In this document: piece by piece, positions 5,653-7,100 of the stretch | Position numbering within the stretch: the stretch's first letter is position 1 | How the letters are laid out: the number at the start of each line of letters is the position of its first letter | DNA from: Desulfomicrobiaceae bacterium | GTDB lineage: Bacteria > Desulfobacterota > Desulfovibrionia > Desulfovibrionales > Desulfomicrobiaceae | DNA: 7,100 nucleotides | Reading direction: 5' to 3' | NCBI GenBank assembly: GCA_003530935.1 | Contig: DPEO01000128.1 | Location: forward strand, 1-7,100 | Notes under the pieces: model-generated | Databases searched by the model: none | Told to the model about the DNA's origin: nothing | What the model saw: the letters and a program-made list of their open reading frames with translations, nothing else | Position numbers and translations under genes: made by a program

Positions 5653-6708
5653 TCAGGAGACGGCCAGCGCAGCCTTTTCCGCCCGCCGGGCAAACCAGAT
5701 GGCGCCCAGAATGATGCCAGCCCCCACGAGGAGCGCCAGGCACATGAATCCGTAGCTCACATGGCCCAAGAGCGTGACCACGGAGTCGGACATTTCCAAC
5801 AAATTCAGTTGTACCAGATACTTGGGAATGGCCAGGCAGCGGCTGACCGCAACAATGAGCATGATGGTGGCCATGACGCCCTTGACCATATAATCCCGGA
5901 CATACGTGGTCCCGATGGCGCCCAACTGGATCCCCAAAAGCGAGCCGGACAAGATGATCAAGACGAGACGGATATCCACCATCCCATGCAAAGCCCAGTT
6001 GATGGAGCCGCCCAGCCCCATGACAAAGGCGATCACCAGCTCCGTGGCCGAAGCCACCAAACCGGAGACTCCAAGGACGTAGATCATGCCGGGCACCCCG
6101 ATAAAACCGCCCACCGCAATGGTGGCCGCCAGCATGCCGGTGGCCAGCCCCACGGGAATGGTCACCCACAGGGAAACCCGAACCCCGGCGGTCTTGAAGG
6201 TGATCATGGGCCACAGTTCAATGCGCTGGATGCGCTTGGCCAGTGCGCCGACCTTCTCCACGCCGCCGCAGCGCACGCAGGAGATGGCGTCCCGGGCCAC
6301 GTAGCCCCCCACGGAGACCAACACGAGCACGAAGGCTAGGCTCACGTACAGATTGGATCCCGCCTGTCCCCAACGCTCCAGGATATAGTGCTGGAACATG
6401 ATGCCGAGCTGCACGCCCACGCCCGCGGACGCCGCCATGATCAGGCCGAGCTTGATGTCCACCTGGCCGTAGCGAAAGCGCTTGATGGCGCCCACCAGGG
6501 CCTTGGGGAATTTGTGGCACATATTGCTCGCCACCGCCACCGTCCCGGGAACGCCGAGACTCATCATGCCCGGGGTCAGCACGAAAGCGCCGCCAGAGCC
6601 AATGAACCCGCTCACCAGTCCGCCCACAAATCCGACAATGAACAGAAACGAAACGGCCTGGAAGCTCAACTCAATAAACTTCGAAGGATCCAACGCAAGC
6701 ATATCCAT
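5653..6708 (-). CDS. TauE/SafE (TSUP) family membrane permease
   Basis: This 351-residue polytopic inner-membrane protein has roughly eight to ten hydrophobic segments in two related halves. The first half carries GFIGSGGAFVLTPGMM (residues 34-49) followed by ASNMCHKFPKALVGA, and the second carries VGGFIGVPGMIYVLG (199-213) followed by ATELVIAF. These paired glycine/proline-rich motifs are typical of the TSUP family, often named sulfite exporter TauE/SafE, whose members move small sulfur- or carbon-containing anions. It is longer than the common ~260-residue forms. The extra length comes from a hydrophilic central loop (about 138-170) with a Cys-x2-Cys pair (C144, C147) and from a C-terminal extension. 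ATG 6708 is preceded by AAGGAG, which overlaps the upstream gene's TAA, so the two are translationally coupled. The substrate cannot be told from sequence; sulfite or another sulfur oxyanion is a family-based guess. Confidence 0.88.
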   Translation of the reverse strand: MDMLALDPSKFIELSFQAVSFLFIVGFVGGLVSGFIGSGGAFVLTPGMMSLGVPGTVAVASNMCHKFPKALVGAIKRFRYGQVDIKLGLIMAASAGVGVQLGIMFQHYILERWGQAGSNLYVSLAFVLVLVSVGGYVARDAISCVRCGGVEKVGALAKRIQRIELWPMITFKTAGVRVSLWVTIPVGLATGMLAATIAVGGFIGVPGMIYVLGVSGLVASATELVIAFVMGLGGSINWALHGMVDIRLVLIILSGSLLGIQLGAIGTTYVRDYMVKGVMATIMLIVAVSRCLAIPKYLVQLNLLEMSDSVVTLLGHVSYGFMCLALLVGAGIILGAIWFARRAEKAALAVS

Positions 6709-6722
6709 GATAGTCCAGCTCC

Positions 6723-7016
6723 TTACTCGGCATGGAGTGTCGCACGCATCTGGGGACGCACTTCGGCGGGCTTTTCCACGCGCTTGTGCACCCGCTTGGC
6801 CTCAACCCCAAGGCATGTCCACAGATTCGAAGTAAAGTTTCCGTAAAGATAAGAAACAATAAACACCGTTGCGATGGGCCCTGCCGCCCACCACGAACCC
6901 TGGGAAAAATACGCAGCAATCAGATCTGCGTACGAAAATACCGCTGCATAGAACGCAGCCGAAAGTACACCGAAGAGCAGCGTTTTCCCTATGGGCTTCT
7001 TCGTTCCACTCTGCAT
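6723..7016 (-). CDS. Small two-helix membrane protein paired with the TSUP permease
   Basis: This 97-residue protein has two likely transmembrane helices (about 12-36 and 43-63), separated by a short SQGSWWAAG turn. A basic, soluble tail of about 30 residues (VEAKRVHKRVEKP onward) probably faces the cytoplasm. The start ATG at 7016 is preceded by AAGGAGG (7021-7027 on the complementary strand), four bases away. Its stop lies 14 bases before the permease start and overlaps that gene's ribosome site, so the two should be made in fixed proportion. This supports a role as an accessory subunit or regulator of the permease, but I recognise no named family. One sampled line is 55% GC, lower than the permease (65%). 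Confidence 0.8.
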   Translation of the reverse strand: MQSGTKKPIGKTLLFGVLSAAFYAAVFSYADLIAAYFSQGSWWAAGPIATVFIVSYLYGNFTSNLWTCLGVEAKRVHKRVEKPAEVRPQMRATLHAE

Positions 7017-7032
7017 AGCTCCTCCTTGTTAT

Positions 7033-7050
7033 TCCACTGTGAACAGTGGA
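7033..7050. promoter_or_regulatory. 18-bp palindrome upstream of the membrane-protein operon
   Basis: TCCACTGTGAACAGTGGA has perfect 8-bp arms (TCCACTGT and ACAGTGGA) around a two-base centre. It lies 16 bases upstream of the start codon and just before the ribosome site of the small membrane-protein gene. It looks like an operator for a dimeric regulator overlapping the transcript start. It could instead act as an RNA hairpin near the ribosome site. I could not place a convincing -35/-10 pair around it. Confidence 0.5.
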
Positions 7051-7100
7051 GATGATACATGTCCTTCCAAACACATGGACTCGTCCGGTCCACTCAACAC

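Noticed and set aside
5545..6339. 264-codon plus-strand frame opposite the permease gene
   Set aside because: It is a His/Asp/Gly-rich antisense shadow. The minus-strand frame has clear TSUP motifs and membrane segments.
7036..7051. CRP/FNR-type site suggested by TGTGA within the palindrome
   Set aside because: Only one half-site matches; the actual symmetry is the TCCACTGT/ACAGTGGA palindrome with a two-base centre.

Overview
The window reads as chromosomal DNA from a high-GC proteobacterium. A sulfate reducer of the Desulfovibrionales type is my best guess, based on the amtB-PII-glnD gene order and a TauE-type permease paired with a small membrane protein. That placement is inference: no rRNA or other taxonomic marker is present. 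Four parts can be told apart.

(1) Positions 1-1156 hold the 3' end of a large gene, apparently a P-loop ATPase-like accessory protein, followed by an 81-codon gene with two widely spaced Cys-x2-Cys pairs. Sampled lines of the first gene are about 53% GC, against 67-72% in glnD, so this part may have been acquired. A hairpin at 1170-1194 probably ends this block.

(2) Positions 1157-1577 are a 421-base intergenic region, locally very AT-rich (one sampled 60-base line is 28% GC). It carries several inverted repeats and two sequences with sigma-54 (-24/-12) geometry. The nearer one predicts a start about 31 bases before amtB.

(3) Positions 1578-5579 are a compact plus-strand nitrogen operon. 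It encodes the ammonium channel AmtB, a PII signal protein with the Tyr51 uridylylation site, and GlnD, the bifunctional uridylyltransferase/uridylyl-removing enzyme that modifies PII. glnD most likely starts at a GTG inside the end of the PII gene. The uptake channel, its regulator and the enzyme that sets the regulator's state are therefore made together, and the likely sigma-54 promoter fits nitrogen control.

(4) Positions 5653-7016 are a minus-strand pair convergent with glnD. A 97-residue two-helix membrane protein is followed 14 bases later by a 351-residue TauE/SafE (TSUP) permease. An 18-bp palindrome lies just upstream of the first gene. A GC-rich hairpin between glnD and the permease gene could stop transcription from both sides.

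Most of the window is recognisable housekeeping. The less ordinary parts are the amtB control region, the altered GlnD nucleotidyltransferase motif, the small-protein/permease pair and the truncated ATPase locus. I see no CRISPR array, RNA gene, insertion sequence or clear new system.
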